From the NCBI RefSeq assembly GCF_004349135.1, contig NZ_SMFN01000024.1:1-53132 (forward strand): a stretch of DNA of 53,132 nucleotides, given 5' to 3'. Origin of the DNA: Flavobacterium sandaracinum. Lineage in GTDB: Bacteria; Bacteroidota; Bacteroidia; Flavobacteriales; Flavobacteriaceae. This document shows positions 41,249 through 50,583 of this stretch, one piece after another (position 1 is the first letter of the stretch; the number at the start of each line of letters is the position of its first letter). The translations under genes were made by a program, and so were the position numbers. The notes beneath the pieces were generated by a model. It was not told where the DNA came from and did no database searches. It was given only the letters and a program-made list of their open reading frames with translations.

Positions 41249-41786
41249 ATATGTTATAATTTTAAGCGTTCCTTAGAACGATATTCTGTATCTGGAAATC
41301 TAGCATACTAACTAAAGTCATTCAACCATGGAGTATCCTTTGTAAAACATTCTCAAAAAAATGATTGTGCTCCCAATAGTTTTATGTTTCGCTTGTTGTT
41401 AGGACGTTGCATTTCGCAAAAGTTAGCAAATATAAGAAACTTGGAAGCAGTAAAAAATATTAACAAATACTCATTTGCTGAATTTTCTGTTTTTAATTAA
41501 AGTCTGTTATTTAAAAGTATAGAATCTGTAATTTAAAGGTAAACACGTATTAAAAACAGTATTTTTTAATAATTAACACTGGAAAATTTTATAAAAAAAA
41601 ACAAAGGCGCGATCCTATAAATCCTAGCAATTATCTGTTTTGTGTCCAAAGTTTGTTTTCAACCGATTTAAAAATAAACTCAAAGAATACTATAAAAACG
41701 AAATAAAGAAACAACCTTTTTAATACATAAACTATCAAAAAAAACTCTAGCCTAAGCTAGAGTTTTAAGTATAATGGTAATGAAGT
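41249..41786. other. 538-bp gene-free region with possible distant promoter
   Basis: No credible reading frame. TATATTTG on the minus strand (41427-41434) would start a leader of about 170 nt for the 690-residue protein; the -33 match is poor. A small palindrome (CGTTCCTTAGAACG, near 41268-41281) lies close to its start. The rest is AT-rich with no recognised RNA motif. The yebC terminator occupies the right end. Confidence 0.5.
41737..41766 (-). terminator. yebC terminator
   Basis: Perfect 11-bp stem AAAACTCTAGC (41741-41751) with 41756-41766, CTAA loop, followed by T-run on the minus strand. Confidence 0.9.
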
Positions 41787-42500
41787 CTATGCCTCTTCCA
41801 TAGTGTGATACACGTTCATAACGTCATCATCTTCTTCTAGTTTTTCAATTAGCTTTTCGATATCAGCTATTTCCGCTTCTGATAATTTCTTTGTGATCTG
41901 CGGAATTCTTTCAAATCCAGAAGAAAGTATTTCTAGGCCTCTGTTTTCTAATTCTTTCTGGATGGTTCCAAAACTACCAAAAGGAGCATATATCAATATA
42001 CCATCTTCGTCTTCAAAAACTTCTTCAGCACCAAAATCGATTAATTCTAACTCTAATTCTTCAGGATCAATTCCGTTTGCAGGAATTCTGAAGTTGCAAG
42101 TATGATCAAACATAAATTCTACAGAACCTTGCGTTCCCATAGTCCCGTTGCATTTGTTAAAATAACTTCTGACATTAGCTACCGTTCTGTTGTTATTATC
42201 TGTGGCAGTTTCAACCAAGATTGCAATTCCATGCGGTGCATATCCTTCAAATAAAACTTCTTTATAATTGGCTGTATCTTTGTCTGTAGCTTTTTTTATG
42301 GCGCGTTCCACATTTTCTTTAGGCATATTTACTGCCTTAGAGTTTTGGATAACGGCTCTTAATCTAGAGTTGGCATCAGGATTTGGTCCGCCTTCCTTTA
42401 CAGCCATTACAATATCTTTTCCAATTCTGGTAAATGCTTTGGCCATTGCTGACCAACGTTTCATTTTTCTTCCTTTTCTAAACTCAAACGCTCTTCCCAT
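41787..42500 (-). CDS. yebC: YebC/PmpR-family translation or transcription factor
   Basis: 237 residues, full length. Starts MGRAFEFRKGRKMKRWSAMA, then the family core GPNPDANSRLRAVIQNSKAVNMP and ENVERAIKKA, the middle domain VLFEGYAPHGIAILVE and the acidic C-terminal EKLEEDDDVMNVYHTME. Long described as a DNA-binding regulator; more recent work links the family (TACO1/YebC) to translation of proline-rich stretches. It has a strong promoter and its own terminator, so it is a single-gene unit. Confidence 0.95.
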   Translation of the reverse strand: MGRAFEFRKGRKMKRWSAMAKAFTRIGKDIVMAVKEGGPNPDANSRLRAVIQNSKAVNMPKENVERAIKKATDKDTANYKEVLFEGYAPHGIAILVETATDNNNRTVANVRSYFNKCNGTMGTQGSVEFMFDHTCNFRIPANGIDPEELELELIDFGAEEVFEDEDGILIYAPFGSFGTIQKELENRGLEILSSGFERIPQITKKLSEAEIADIEKLIEKLEEDDDVMNVYHTMEEA

Positions 42501-42522
42501 TTCTATTTCTTATTTTGAACTG

Positions 42523-42552
42523 CAAAAATACAGTTATTAGTTATTTTTTCAA
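42523..42552 (-). promoter_or_regulatory. yebC promoter
   Basis: Minus-strand TTG (42550-42552), 19-bp spacer, TATTTTTG (42523-42530): an exact TTG-N19-TAnnTTTG match, 22 bp before the ATG. Confidence 0.85.
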
Positions 42553-42561
42553 ACGTTTTTG

Positions 42562-43596
42562 TTAATCAATTGGAACGTGTTTCGAAATAAAATTTGTTCC
42601 GGTTACATTCCAGTTATTGATTGCGTTCGAACGCTCTGTATTGAACTTTGTATTCAGTTTGTTGTACGTTCCCACTTCTTTATTCAAGCTATTTACGAGC
42701 GTATTAAAATTATCAATTTCTGCTGTAGATCTTGCATTCGCGGCTTTGTCGTCCATAATCTTTTTGCTTTCCTGAAATTTTTGGTTCAGCATCATAAAAG
42801 CAACAACTCCTGGTGCAAATTCTAACGCCTCTTTTTTACTAAATTCCAATACTTTTTTGGTAGCATTGACCAACATTAAATCGTTTTTATACGGTTGGAA
42901 TGTCTTTAGTTTATCTAATCCTTCGTTTGCATATTGTTCCAATGCATTGCTGTTTTGTTGTATGGCATTCAAATCATTTTGAGCAATCGCTTTCATTAAA
43001 ACGGACTCTGTAAAATTCACTTTAAAAAAGATCAGATACAATTGGGTGTGATTTTCGAAAACCTCGTTCGATATTTTCATTTTTTTGCCCAATTCACTTT
43101 TATCTTCACCAATTTGAATTCCATATTTATTCGCAAATATTTTTTGGTTGGCATTCAATTTGTCCACTTCTTCATTGATTTTAGCATTGACTAAATCTCT
43201 AGCCATAATAAATGCTTCCATAAAGTCATAGGATTGTTCAGCAACTTCTTGCATGTTTATTATTTTGTCATACTCCTGATTCAGTTGCTTTTCAGAAATT
43301 GCCAGATACGCTAGAAGCTGGTTTCTATATTCAACATCACCTTTGTAACCCTCTTTGAGTGCTTCTATTTTTTTAGTAGCGCTTTGTATGCTTTTGACCA
43401 ATGTTTTTCGAGTTACATCAATTTTACGAGCATTTTTGCTGTGTGCAACAGCCGAGGTATATTTCCAAGTTGTTCGGGAAATAATGTCGGTTTCCTTACT
43501 GATATAATTCAAATAGTCAACAGGTGTTTTGAATTCTTGAGCAGTAGCAAAAGTTGTAACAAGCAAAAGTAAGAACAAAGTAAAGGTTGGTTTCAT
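42562..43596 (-). CDS. Secreted helical protein, LIC11966-surface-protein-like
   Basis: 344 residues with signal peptide MKPTFTLFLLLLVTTFATAQ. The mature part is almost all alpha-helical and rich in Lys, Asn and Glu (IQSATKKIEALKEGYKGDVE; NTLVNSLNKEVGTYNKLN), with no cysteine. The opening TPVDYLNYISKETDIISRTT resembles proteins annotated as LIC_11966 family surface protein, an assignment from memory and not certain. It follows the tail-specific protease by 14 bp and appears to be third in a gcvT-prc operon; it could be a protease adaptor or substrate, but that is only positional inference. Confidence 0.65.
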   Translation of the reverse strand: MKPTFTLFLLLLVTTFATAQEFKTPVDYLNYISKETDIISRTTWKYTSAVAHSKNARKIDVTRKTLVKSIQSATKKIEALKEGYKGDVEYRNQLLAYLAISEKQLNQEYDKIINMQEVAEQSYDFMEAFIMARDLVNAKINEEVDKLNANQKIFANKYGIQIGEDKSELGKKMKISNEVFENHTQLYLIFFKVNFTESVLMKAIAQNDLNAIQQNSNALEQYANEGLDKLKTFQPYKNDLMLVNATKKVLEFSKKEALEFAPGVVAFMMLNQKFQESKKIMDDKAANARSTAEIDNFNTLVNSLNKEVGTYNKLNTKFNTERSNAINNWNVTGTNFISKHVPID

Positions 43597-43610
43597 ATTT
43601 TAAAATTAGT

Positions 43611-45653
43611 TTATTTGGTTATTGTAGTGTAATCATGGAGTATTGCAATTGCTTCTTCTAGATAGGGACTGTTTTTTAAATTTTTAATTTTATAGGCATT
43701 GCTTTCTTGCTGAAAAGTATCGAATTTTAAGTTCTCTAAATCGTACGATGTGTTCGAAAGTGTAAAATCACTTTCACTTTCAACTATTTTTTTGACTTTT
43801 TCCCAAAGCGTGTCTATTTCATGTACATCATCAAACACATCTTTAAAAACTAATCGTGTTGGTTTTTTAGGATTGTTATAAAGTGCATTAATCTGTTCAT
43901 TTGCTGTATTAATTTCACTAAAACGAACATTTGCTTGTACTCTTGTTTGGCTTAATGCTGTTAGTTGTGCGAAATAGGTTCTTGGTAAAGGACTGAATCT
44001 TGCCTTTGTAGTAATTACATCATTTTTGAAAGCTGTTTTGTAACTGATTTCGCGGGGAATAACACTGTCAAATAGTACTGGAAGCAAAATATCAGGAATA
44101 ATCCCTTTTATCTGATGACTTTCACCAGTAATTCTATAAAATTTTTCAATGGTCACTTTTATAAAATCCTGTTGATTTTTCTCGTCTAATGGCAAAATAG
44201 ATTGCATTGTAGCTTTACCTAATGAGGTGCTCCCAACGATAATTCCGCGATTATAATCTTGGATAGCAGCCGCAAAAAATTCGCTTGCTGAAGCGGAATT
44301 CCCATTTATCAGTACTACCAAAGGACCATTGTAAACACTACCGCGGTTAAAATCTTTCAAAATTGTTTGATTGGCTTTGCTGTCCACTAAAACCGATACA
44401 GGTCCTATGTCTATGAACATTCCTGCTAATTTGATCGCTTCTTCTATCGAACCACCGCCATTGTTTTGAAGATCTATTACTAGTCCTTTGATGTTTTCTT
44501 TTTGAAGTTTTACAATTTCTTTGGCAACATCATCGGCGCAACCTTGAACGGAATTCCCATCAAAATTGGAGTAAAAACTGGGGATATTGATATAGCCAAT
44601 TTTCGATTCTTTCTCGGCAATATAACTATACACCACATTATCTGTGGCTTTCATCACTTGTTTTCTAAGAAATACAGTCGTTATAGCCCCATTTTTTTTC
44701 TGAACGGTTAATTCTATGTCAATATTGGAATCTAAGAAAATCAATTCTCCAATTTTTTCAATGGATGAACAGGAAACGGTATAACTGATTCCTTTGGTAT
44801 TGGAAACTTCTAGAATAATGTCGTCTTTTTCAAACTTACCAGTCTTTGCAGCAGGTCCGCCAGGAACTATTTCTTGCACAACAATTTCCTCTTTCTCATT
44901 AAAACCTACATTTAGTCCTAACGAAAGCGTGCTGGTGGACAAACCCGACATGAAGCTGGATTTTGCAGCCAAAGAAAAATAATTAGAATGCGGGTCAAAA
45001 TAAGTACAAAATAAATTCAAAAAAGTATTTTGTAATTCACTTTCTATTCGGTCTTTAGTTTCCAAAATGCTGTTTACCTGACATAAATTAGCCTCAAATA
45101 ACTTTATTTTTGTTGCTTTTTCGAGAGTAGAAAAATTTTGACGTAACGAATCTAAATTTGAACTTAGCTTCGAAATATCTTCCAGAATATCATACCGAAT
45201 TCTCTTTTTCCAAACGCGTTCTATATCTGTTGCAACTAGATCAAAAGCGAATTTTTTCTTCGAAAATTTTACAGAATCATTGGAATTATAATCAAGTGGT
45301 TCGTTTTGTATTTTCTCTAAAACTTTCTTTTTTCTGTTTAAAGCCAAAGTGTAAGCAGCAACAAATTCGTTCATGAACGAACAATTGTTCTGCAATATAT
45401 AATTGTCCAGTTGGAGTCTGTGTTTACAAAGCTTGTCATATTCAATTTTGGTGAATAAGTTGCGGTTCGAATCCAAAGCATCCAAAAAACCATCAAAAAC
45501 AAAAACCGATAAACTGTCGTCTACCGGTTTAGGTTGATAATGTACACGTTGTAATAACGCGTTCATTTTAGAAAGTGTCTCACAAGTTTTTGCGTCATTT
45601 TGACCAAAAAGTGAAAATGTTGAAAGCAAAAATGCTAGTGAAAGTTTCTTCAT
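43611..45653 (-). CDS. prc: Carboxy-terminal processing protease (S41, Prc/Tsp-like)
   Basis: 680 residues with signal peptide (MKKLSLAFLLSTFSLFGQ). N-terminal Tsp-type helical domain (about 30-230), PDZ domain (about 245-330, LGLNVGFNEKEEIVVQEIVP), S41 catalytic domain with the Ser/Lys dyad Ser455 (NSASASEFF) and Lys480 (SLGKATMQ), spaced 25 residues as in E. coli Tsp, and a helical C-terminal region. It trims or degrades periplasmic proteins from nonpolar C-termini. It starts 6 bp after gcvT and ends 14 bp before the helical secreted protein gene. Confidence 0.93.
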   Translation of the reverse strand: MKKLSLAFLLSTFSLFGQNDAKTCETLSKMNALLQRVHYQPKPVDDSLSVFVFDGFLDALDSNRNLFTKIEYDKLCKHRLQLDNYILQNNCSFMNEFVAAYTLALNRKKKVLEKIQNEPLDYNSNDSVKFSKKKFAFDLVATDIERVWKKRIRYDILEDISKLSSNLDSLRQNFSTLEKATKIKLFEANLCQVNSILETKDRIESELQNTFLNLFCTYFDPHSNYFSLAAKSSFMSGLSTSTLSLGLNVGFNEKEEIVVQEIVPGGPAAKTGKFEKDDIILEVSNTKGISYTVSCSSIEKIGELIFLDSNIDIELTVQKKNGAITTVFLRKQVMKATDNVVYSYIAEKESKIGYINIPSFYSNFDGNSVQGCADDVAKEIVKLQKENIKGLVIDLQNNGGGSIEEAIKLAGMFIDIGPVSVLVDSKANQTILKDFNRGSVYNGPLVVLINGNSASASEFFAAAIQDYNRGIIVGSTSLGKATMQSILPLDEKNQQDFIKVTIEKFYRITGESHQIKGIIPDILLPVLFDSVIPREISYKTAFKNDVITTKARFSPLPRTYFAQLTALSQTRVQANVRFSEINTANEQINALYNNPKKPTRLVFKDVFDDVHEIDTLWEKVKKIVESESDFTLSNTSYDLENLKFDTFQQESNAYKIKNLKNSPYLEEAIAILHDYTTITK

Positions 45654-45659
45654 TTATTT

Positions 45660-46742
45660 TTATTTCTTGTAAAAAGGTAGTTTCACCACTTTGGCAGGAA
45701 CATCATTTTTACGGATTCGGATAAAGATATCGCTCTCCAAAGCACTGTTTTCAACGGTTACATAACCCATTCCAATTCCTTTATTCATTGATGGTGACAT
45801 AGTTCCCGAAGTTACAATCCCAATAACATTTCCCGTTGCATCTACAATCTCGTAATCGTGTCTTGGTACAGCGCGTTCTTGCATTTCAAAAGCAACCAGT
45901 TTTTTAGTGACACCTACTTCTTTTTGTTTTTTCAGATTTTCTGAATTCGTGAATTCTTTATTGAATTTCGTGATCCAACCCAATCCAGCTTCAAGAGGAG
46001 ATGTAGTATCATTAATATCATTTCCGTACAAACAGAAACCCATTTCTAAACGCAACGTATCACGAGCAGCCAATCCAATTGGTTTAATACCAAAAGCAGC
46101 ACCCGCTTCAAAAACTTTATTCCATATTTGTTCCACTTCTGAACTTTTACAATAAATTTCAAAACCTCCAGAACCGGTATAACCTGTAGCCGAAATAATT
46201 ACATTTTCAATTCCAGCAAAATCACCCACTTCAAAATGATAATACGGAATCGCTGATAAATCTTTTGAGGTCAAGGATTGCATGGCTTCAACGGCTTTTG
46301 GTCCTTGAATTGCCAATAAAGAATAATCATCGGATAGGTTTTTCATCTCCACACCCAAATCATTTTGGCTCGAAATCCAATTCCAATCCTTGTCAATATT
46401 CGATGCATTTACGACTAATAAATACTGTTCGTCTTTCATTTTATATACCAGCAAATCATCTACAATTCCGCCGTCGTTGTTAGGTAAACAAGAATATTGC
46501 GCTTTTCCAACCGTTAGTGTTGAAGCATCATTCGAAGTTACTTTCTGGATTAATGCCAATGCATTTGGACCCGTTAGTAAAAATTCCCCCATGTGCGAAA
46601 CGTCAAAAACACCCACAGCATTTCTAACCGTTTCATGTTCCGCATTCACTCCTTCATATAAAATTGGCATATTGTATCCGGCAAACGGAAGCATTTTTGC
46701 TCCCAAACTCTCGTGTATGTGCGTAAGTGCAGTATTTTTCAT
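45660..46742 (-). CDS. gcvT: Glycine cleavage system T protein (aminomethyltransferase)
   Basis: Transfers the methylene unit from the H-protein aminomethyl-lipoyl arm to tetrahydrofolate, releasing ammonia. 360 residues. N-terminal AGYNMPILYEG, FDVSHMGEFLLTGPNAL, GGIVDDLLVYKM with the catalytic Asp, then GYTGSGGFEIY and the C-terminal barrel with GTMSPSMNKGIGMGYV. gcvH and gcvP are not in the window. First gene of a tight operon with prc, an unexpected functional pairing. No glycine riboswitch is visible upstream. Confidence 0.96.
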   Translation of the reverse strand: MKNTALTHIHESLGAKMLPFAGYNMPILYEGVNAEHETVRNAVGVFDVSHMGEFLLTGPNALALIQKVTSNDASTLTVGKAQYSCLPNNDGGIVDDLLVYKMKDEQYLLVVNASNIDKDWNWISSQNDLGVEMKNLSDDYSLLAIQGPKAVEAMQSLTSKDLSAIPYYHFEVGDFAGIENVIISATGYTGSGGFEIYCKSSEVEQIWNKVFEAGAAFGIKPIGLAARDTLRLEMGFCLYGNDINDTTSPLEAGLGWITKFNKEFTNSENLKKQKEVGVTKKLVAFEMQERAVPRHDYEIVDATGNVIGIVTSGTMSPSMNKGIGMGYVTVENSALESDIFIRIRKNDVPAKVVKLPFYKK

Positions 46743-46866
46743 TGTGTTTTTATGTAAAATTTGAAGTTGCTAATTTATTGCTTTTTTATGGAGTGGCAAA
46801 GTCAAAGAGAAATTGATTCAAACGATTTCGAAAATCACAAATCACTTTATTAGATAATTGGTTTTA

Positions 46867-46979
46867 GGAGCTTTTTACTTCGTCAGTTCGCTTCGCTCGG
46901 GTCCAGCTATCCATTGCAAGTCCTCGTCTCGCCAAAAAAGGCTTGACTGTGGGCTTTCCATTTCTATCTGGGCTAGGGT
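46867..46979 (+). repeat. Dispersed intergenic repeat, copy D
   Basis: GGAGCTTTTTACTTCG, then CCAGCTATCCATTGCAAGTC, a variable centre with CTCGCC...GGCTTG, GGGCTTTCCATTTCTATC and GGGCTAGGG. It shares CTATCC-TTGCAAGTCCTCG with copy E and the CTATC-GGGCTAGGG end with copy B. Confidence 0.7.
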
Positions 46980-47033
46980 ATTTGTCTATTTAATTCCATT
47001 CTTCTTTAAAAACTTATTCCCGTTGACTAAACC

Positions 47034-47072
47034 AAAAAAGACAAATCAAAATGGGTTTGATCTGTCTTTTTT
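47034..47072. terminator. Terminator after S10 peptidase
   Basis: 17-bp stem with one mismatch (47034-47050 with 47056-47072), ATGGG loop, A-run and T-run at the ends. It works for the minus-strand peptidase gene. Confidence 0.85.
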
Positions 47073-47090
47073 GTCTAAAACCGAACCATC

Positions 47091-48629
47091 TTAGTACTTA
47101 GCCGATACTCCAGTTTTGGGTAATGATTGTTTAATAAATTCTCTAATGTCTTCATTTGCCGTTTCCAAATCTTTTTTTCTTAAATACATCATGTGTCCGC
47201 TTCTGTAGCCTTTCCAACTCATTCTGTCTTTTAGTCTTCCGCTTGGATCCATTTGCCACATGTTGTATTTCGAGTTAAAATAATCGCAGGCGCCGTCATA
47301 ATATCCGGACTGAACCATTACATGCAAATACGGATTTTGTGCCATGGCTTGACGTAGATTTTCTCCGGTTTTATCATTGGAATCATCCCAAGGTCTCACA
47401 GATCCAAACATATTGTATTTAAAATCCGTTTTGTAATTCAAATTATTGCGCAAATACATGTTGATGGCAGGTGTAAAAGAGTGGAGCCAAGAAGTGAGTT
47501 CTGCATTAAAATCTGGACTGTCTCCAGAATCTTTGCGATCAATTCCTTTATATCGAGAATCCAGTCTTCCCACAGTAAATCCTTTATCACGTAACAATTC
47601 TTTCCAAAAGTAATCATAAGGAACATCCAGATTATTTTGCATAACCACTTTTTCCGAAATACCGGAATAACGCGCTATTTTAGTGGCAATCTCTTTTCTT
47701 TTTTGCTCGTCAAGTGAGCCACCTTTGCTTAAAGAAGGAAGCAGTTCATTAATGGTAAAATCTTCTACTTCTGGAAGCATATCAGTCAAATCTTTATTCT
47801 GTAAATCGGGTGGCAGCATTTTATGATACCAAGCTGTCGCTGCAAAATAGGGTAGTTTCAGTGCCGCTTCAGAAGCGACTCCGCGCGCAATTCCTAATTC
47901 TGTTGGCGAAACCAAAATCACACCGTTTAAATACATCCATTCGCTGTTTTGTAATTCTAGCGCCAATCCTGAAACGCGTGTAGTACCATAGCTTTCGCCA
48001 ATTAGGTATTTTGGCGAAGCCCAGCGATTGGTTCGGGATACAAATCCATTAATCCAGTCGGCAAGGTATTTAATGTCGGCATTTACACCAAAGAATTTTG
48101 TAGTTGGTATTTCTTTGCTCGTTGCTCTTGAATACGCGGTATTGACCGGATTTACAAAAACAATATCGGCAACATCCAAAATAGAATAGGGATTTTCTTT
48201 GATTCCATAAGGCTGCAAAGGATAACCTTCCTCATCAATATTTAATAAACTAGGGCCGGTGTAAGCAATTTGCATCCAAACGGAAGCTGAACCTGGACCA
48301 CCGTTAAAGGAAATCACTAGTGGGCGGGAAGCACGATCTTTTATATCGGAGCGTTCATAATAGGTGTAAAACAATCCTGCAATTGCTTTTCCTTCTTCGT
48401 CCCAAACGGGCATGGTACCTGTGGTTGCTTTGTAAGAAATTTTTTGCCCTTTGATTGTTGTAGTGTGTTCTGTAACCACATTTTGATCGGGATTGAACAC
48501 AAGATTTGCGGGAGAAGATTTTTCATCTTTGGCAATCCCTTTTGTTTCTTTTGATTCAGAACCAGTTTGTTGTGCGTAAGAATGATTTATAAATGCAGAG
48601 AATACTAATAAAAACAGTTTTTTTTTCAT
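47091..48629 (-). CDS. S10-family serine carboxypeptidase, exported
   Basis: 512 residues from the ATG at 48629; an upstream TTG (48662) extends the frame by 11 codons before the signal peptide and is rejected. Signal peptide MKKKLFLLVFSAFINHSYAQ. The alpha/beta-hydrolase core has oxyanion motif NGGPGSASVW, nucleophile Ser213 (GESYGT), Asp445 (SGYYDGACD) and His479 (RSGHMMYL). S10 enzymes remove C-terminal residues, usually at acidic pH. Bacterial secreted members are less studied than the eukaryotic lysosomal and vacuolar ones. Monocistronic. Confidence 0.92.
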   Translation of the reverse strand: MKKKLFLLVFSAFINHSYAQQTGSESKETKGIAKDEKSSPANLVFNPDQNVVTEHTTTIKGQKISYKATTGTMPVWDEEGKAIAGLFYTYYERSDIKDRASRPLVISFNGGPGSASVWMQIAYTGPSLLNIDEEGYPLQPYGIKENPYSILDVADIVFVNPVNTAYSRATSKEIPTTKFFGVNADIKYLADWINGFVSRTNRWASPKYLIGESYGTTRVSGLALELQNSEWMYLNGVILVSPTELGIARGVASEAALKLPYFAATAWYHKMLPPDLQNKDLTDMLPEVEDFTINELLPSLSKGGSLDEQKRKEIATKIARYSGISEKVVMQNNLDVPYDYFWKELLRDKGFTVGRLDSRYKGIDRKDSGDSPDFNAELTSWLHSFTPAINMYLRNNLNYKTDFKYNMFGSVRPWDDSNDKTGENLRQAMAQNPYLHVMVQSGYYDGACDYFNSKYNMWQMDPSGRLKDRMSWKGYRSGHMMYLRKKDLETANEDIREFIKQSLPKTGVSAKY

Positions 48630-48858
48630 GAGATGGTTAATAGGATTTAGTTTTAGGAACAAAGTTTAAAATACTAATGTATTGTTTTTTAAAACAATGG
48701 CAAATACCGTCAGAACATATTTACGATAAATAAAGACAATTTAAAATCTACCTTTGAAAGTATGCAAGTAAATTTTTGCATATATAGATTCCGAAATTTT
48801 ATTGTAGGATAAAGAATTTTCATTTAAAATGTGTAATTTTAGACAAACAAATCCTACC

Positions 48859-49713
48859 ATGAATACCATTTTTATCGACCAAAAAGAAATTCTAAAACGT
48901 TATAAATACATTGATAAACAGACGCATAAAGGCATTCAAGGTCATGCTTTATTAATTGGTGGAAGCTATGGAAAAATAGGTTCCGTTTGTCTTTCTTCCA
49001 AAGCTGCACTAAAAACAGGTTGTGGTTTAGTGACTGCTTTTGTTCCCAAATGTGGGTATGAAATTGTTCAAATCAGTATTCCTGAAGTGATGGTTTTGAC
49101 AGATGTTCAAGAAAAATTCATCTCAAATATTACCTTTGAAATTGTACCGCAAGCAATTGGAATCGGGCCAGGAATAGGACAGGAACGCTACACACAAAAA
49201 GCACTTCATGATTTCCTGAAAATCAATACGGCGCCGTTAGTCATGGATGCCGATGCATTGAATATTTTATCCCTAAATAAATCATGGCTTTCTTTATTGG
49301 CTCCAAAAACTATTATCACGCCACATCCCAAAGAATTGGAGCGATTGATAGGGACATGGAAGTCGGAGGAAGAAAAATTTGAAAAAACAAAACTCTTTTC
49401 GAAGCAATATAATTTGATTGTAGTCATGAAAGGAGCACCAACGCATACTATTGATGGCGAAACAATTTATGAAAATTCCACTGGAAATGCTGCGCTAGCA
49501 ACGGCAGGAAGTGGGGATGTTTTAACTGGGATGATTACCAGTTTATTGGCCCAATCCTATGAACCCGTGAATGCGGCTATTCTGGGTGTTTATCTTCATG
49601 GTTTAACGGCTGATATAGCTTTGCCGGAAACAGGTTATCAGTCTTTTATAGCTTCAAATGTCATCGAGAATATTGGAAAAGCCTATTTGACTTTACAAAA
49701 TGCTCAGAAATAG
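48859..49713 (+). CDS. nnrD: ADP/ATP-dependent NAD(P)H-hydrate dehydratase
   Basis: Repairs NADHX/NADPHX, damaged hydrated cofactors. 284 residues from the ATG at 48859; an ATG ten codons upstream (48829) precedes sequence without family similarity. Ribokinase-like fold: HKGIQGHALLIGGSYGKIGS, IGIGPGIGQ, VMDADALNIL, ITPHPKELERLIG, MKGAPTHTID and the ATP-site ATAGSGDVLTGMI. Only the dehydratase half is present; the epimerase domain of bifunctional YjeF/Nnr proteins is missing and must be elsewhere. Confidence 0.93.
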   Translation: MNTIFIDQKEILKRYKYIDKQTHKGIQGHALLIGGSYGKIGSVCLSSKAALKTGCGLVTAFVPKCGYEIVQISIPEVMVLTDVQEKFISNITFEIVPQAIGIGPGIGQERYTQKALHDFLKINTAPLVMDADALNILSLNKSWLSLLAPKTIITPHPKELERLIGTWKSEEEKFEKTKLFSKQYNLIVVMKGAPTHTIDGETIYENSTGNAALATAGSGDVLTGMITSLLAQSYEPVNAAILGVYLHGLTADIALPETGYQSFIASNVIENIGKAYLTLQNAQK

Positions 49714-49788
49714 CAATAGTAGCTATAAAATCCATCCCACTTATTTGTAAGTTTGTAGCAACGCAAAAAGCGTAATTAAAATTAGATT

Positions 49789-50583
49789 ATGGAAAATAAC
49801 CCCCATCTAAGAACCGTAAATGTTACCCGATATATCACTCCTTTGCGAGAAGGTGGTTCTTTGCCTGCATTGGCTGAAGCCGATGATGATTTTAAATACG
49901 TTTTAAAATTTAAAGGTGCCGGTCATGGCGTAAAAGCCTTAATCGCCGAATTGATTGGCGGAGAAATTGCCCGTGTTTTGAAATTAAAAATTCCAGAATT
50001 GGTGTATGCTAATCTGGATGAAGCATTTGGACGCACTGAAGCGGATGAAGAAATTCAAGATTTATTACAAGGCAGTCAAGGACTTAATTTAGCATTACAT
50101 TTTTTATCAGGAGCCATAAATTATGATCCCGTTGTCACTGTTGTCGATTCAAAATTAGCCTCCCAGGTGGTGTGGTTGGATGCATATATTACTAATGTAG
50201 ATCGTACGTTTAGAAATACTAATATGCTGATGTGGCATAAGGAATTGTGGCTAATTGATCATGGTGCATGTTTGTATTTTCATCATTCGTGGACCAATTG
50301 GGAAAAACAGGCTCAAAGTCCTTTTGCATTGATCAAAGATCATGTATTGCTGCCACAAGCTTCTTTGTTGAAGGAAACCGATGTTTTATTCAAAAATATT
50401 TTAACAAAAGAAGTTTTGCAGTCTATTGTTAACCTTATTCCTGAGGAATGGCTCAAGTGGGAAGATAGCGAGGATGCTCCCGAAGCGCTTCGAGCGATCT
50501 ATCTACGGTTTTTATTAATTCGATTGAACCATTCTGAAATTTTTATAAATGAAGCCCAAAATGCAAGAGAAACACTTATATGA
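49789..50583 (+). CDS. HipA-like (HipA_2) kinase-fold protein
   Basis: 264 residues, soluble. Compact HipA-type fold: Lys40 in YVLKFKGAG is the likely ATP lysine; VDRTFRNTNML holds Asp138, Arg139, Asn143 and Asn145 (catalytic loop); LIDHGACLYFHH carries the metal-binding Asp157. It is much shorter than HipA (about 440) and lacks the N-terminal subdomain and any HipB-like HTH partner. The next gene overlaps by about 23 bp and encodes DUF3037, a pairing I recall as recurrent across bacteria. Whether it phosphorylates a tRNA synthetase, a protein or nothing is unknown. A TAAGTTTG box (49748-49755) lies 33 bp upstream. Confidence 0.85.
   Translation: MENNPHLRTVNVTRYITPLREGGSLPALAEADDDFKYVLKFKGAGHGVKALIAELIGGEIARVLKLKIPELVYANLDEAFGRTEADEEIQDLLQGSQGLNLALHFLSGAINYDPVVTVVDSKLASQVVWLDAYITNVDRTFRNTNMLMWHKELWLIDHGACLYFHHSWTNWEKQAQSPFALIKDHVLLPQASLLKETDVLFKNILTKEVLQSIVNLIPEEWLKWEDSEDAPEALRAIYLRFLLIRLNHSEIFINEAQNARETLI

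Larger units (their letters stand above)
46743..47090. other. Intergenic spacer upstream of gcvT
   Basis: 348 bp holding repeat copy D and the S10 peptidase terminator; otherwise no gene or clear promoter. A small plus-strand reading frame across the repeat is not credible. Confidence 0.6.

Noticed and set aside
41249..41786. Riboswitch or structured RNA in the long spacer upstream of the 690-residue protein
   Set aside because: I could not find a conserved aptamer pattern or extended pairing by eye; only a short palindrome near the gene start.
46743..46866. Glycine riboswitch upstream of gcvT
   Set aside because: No glycine aptamer motif is visible and the space is short and AT-rich.
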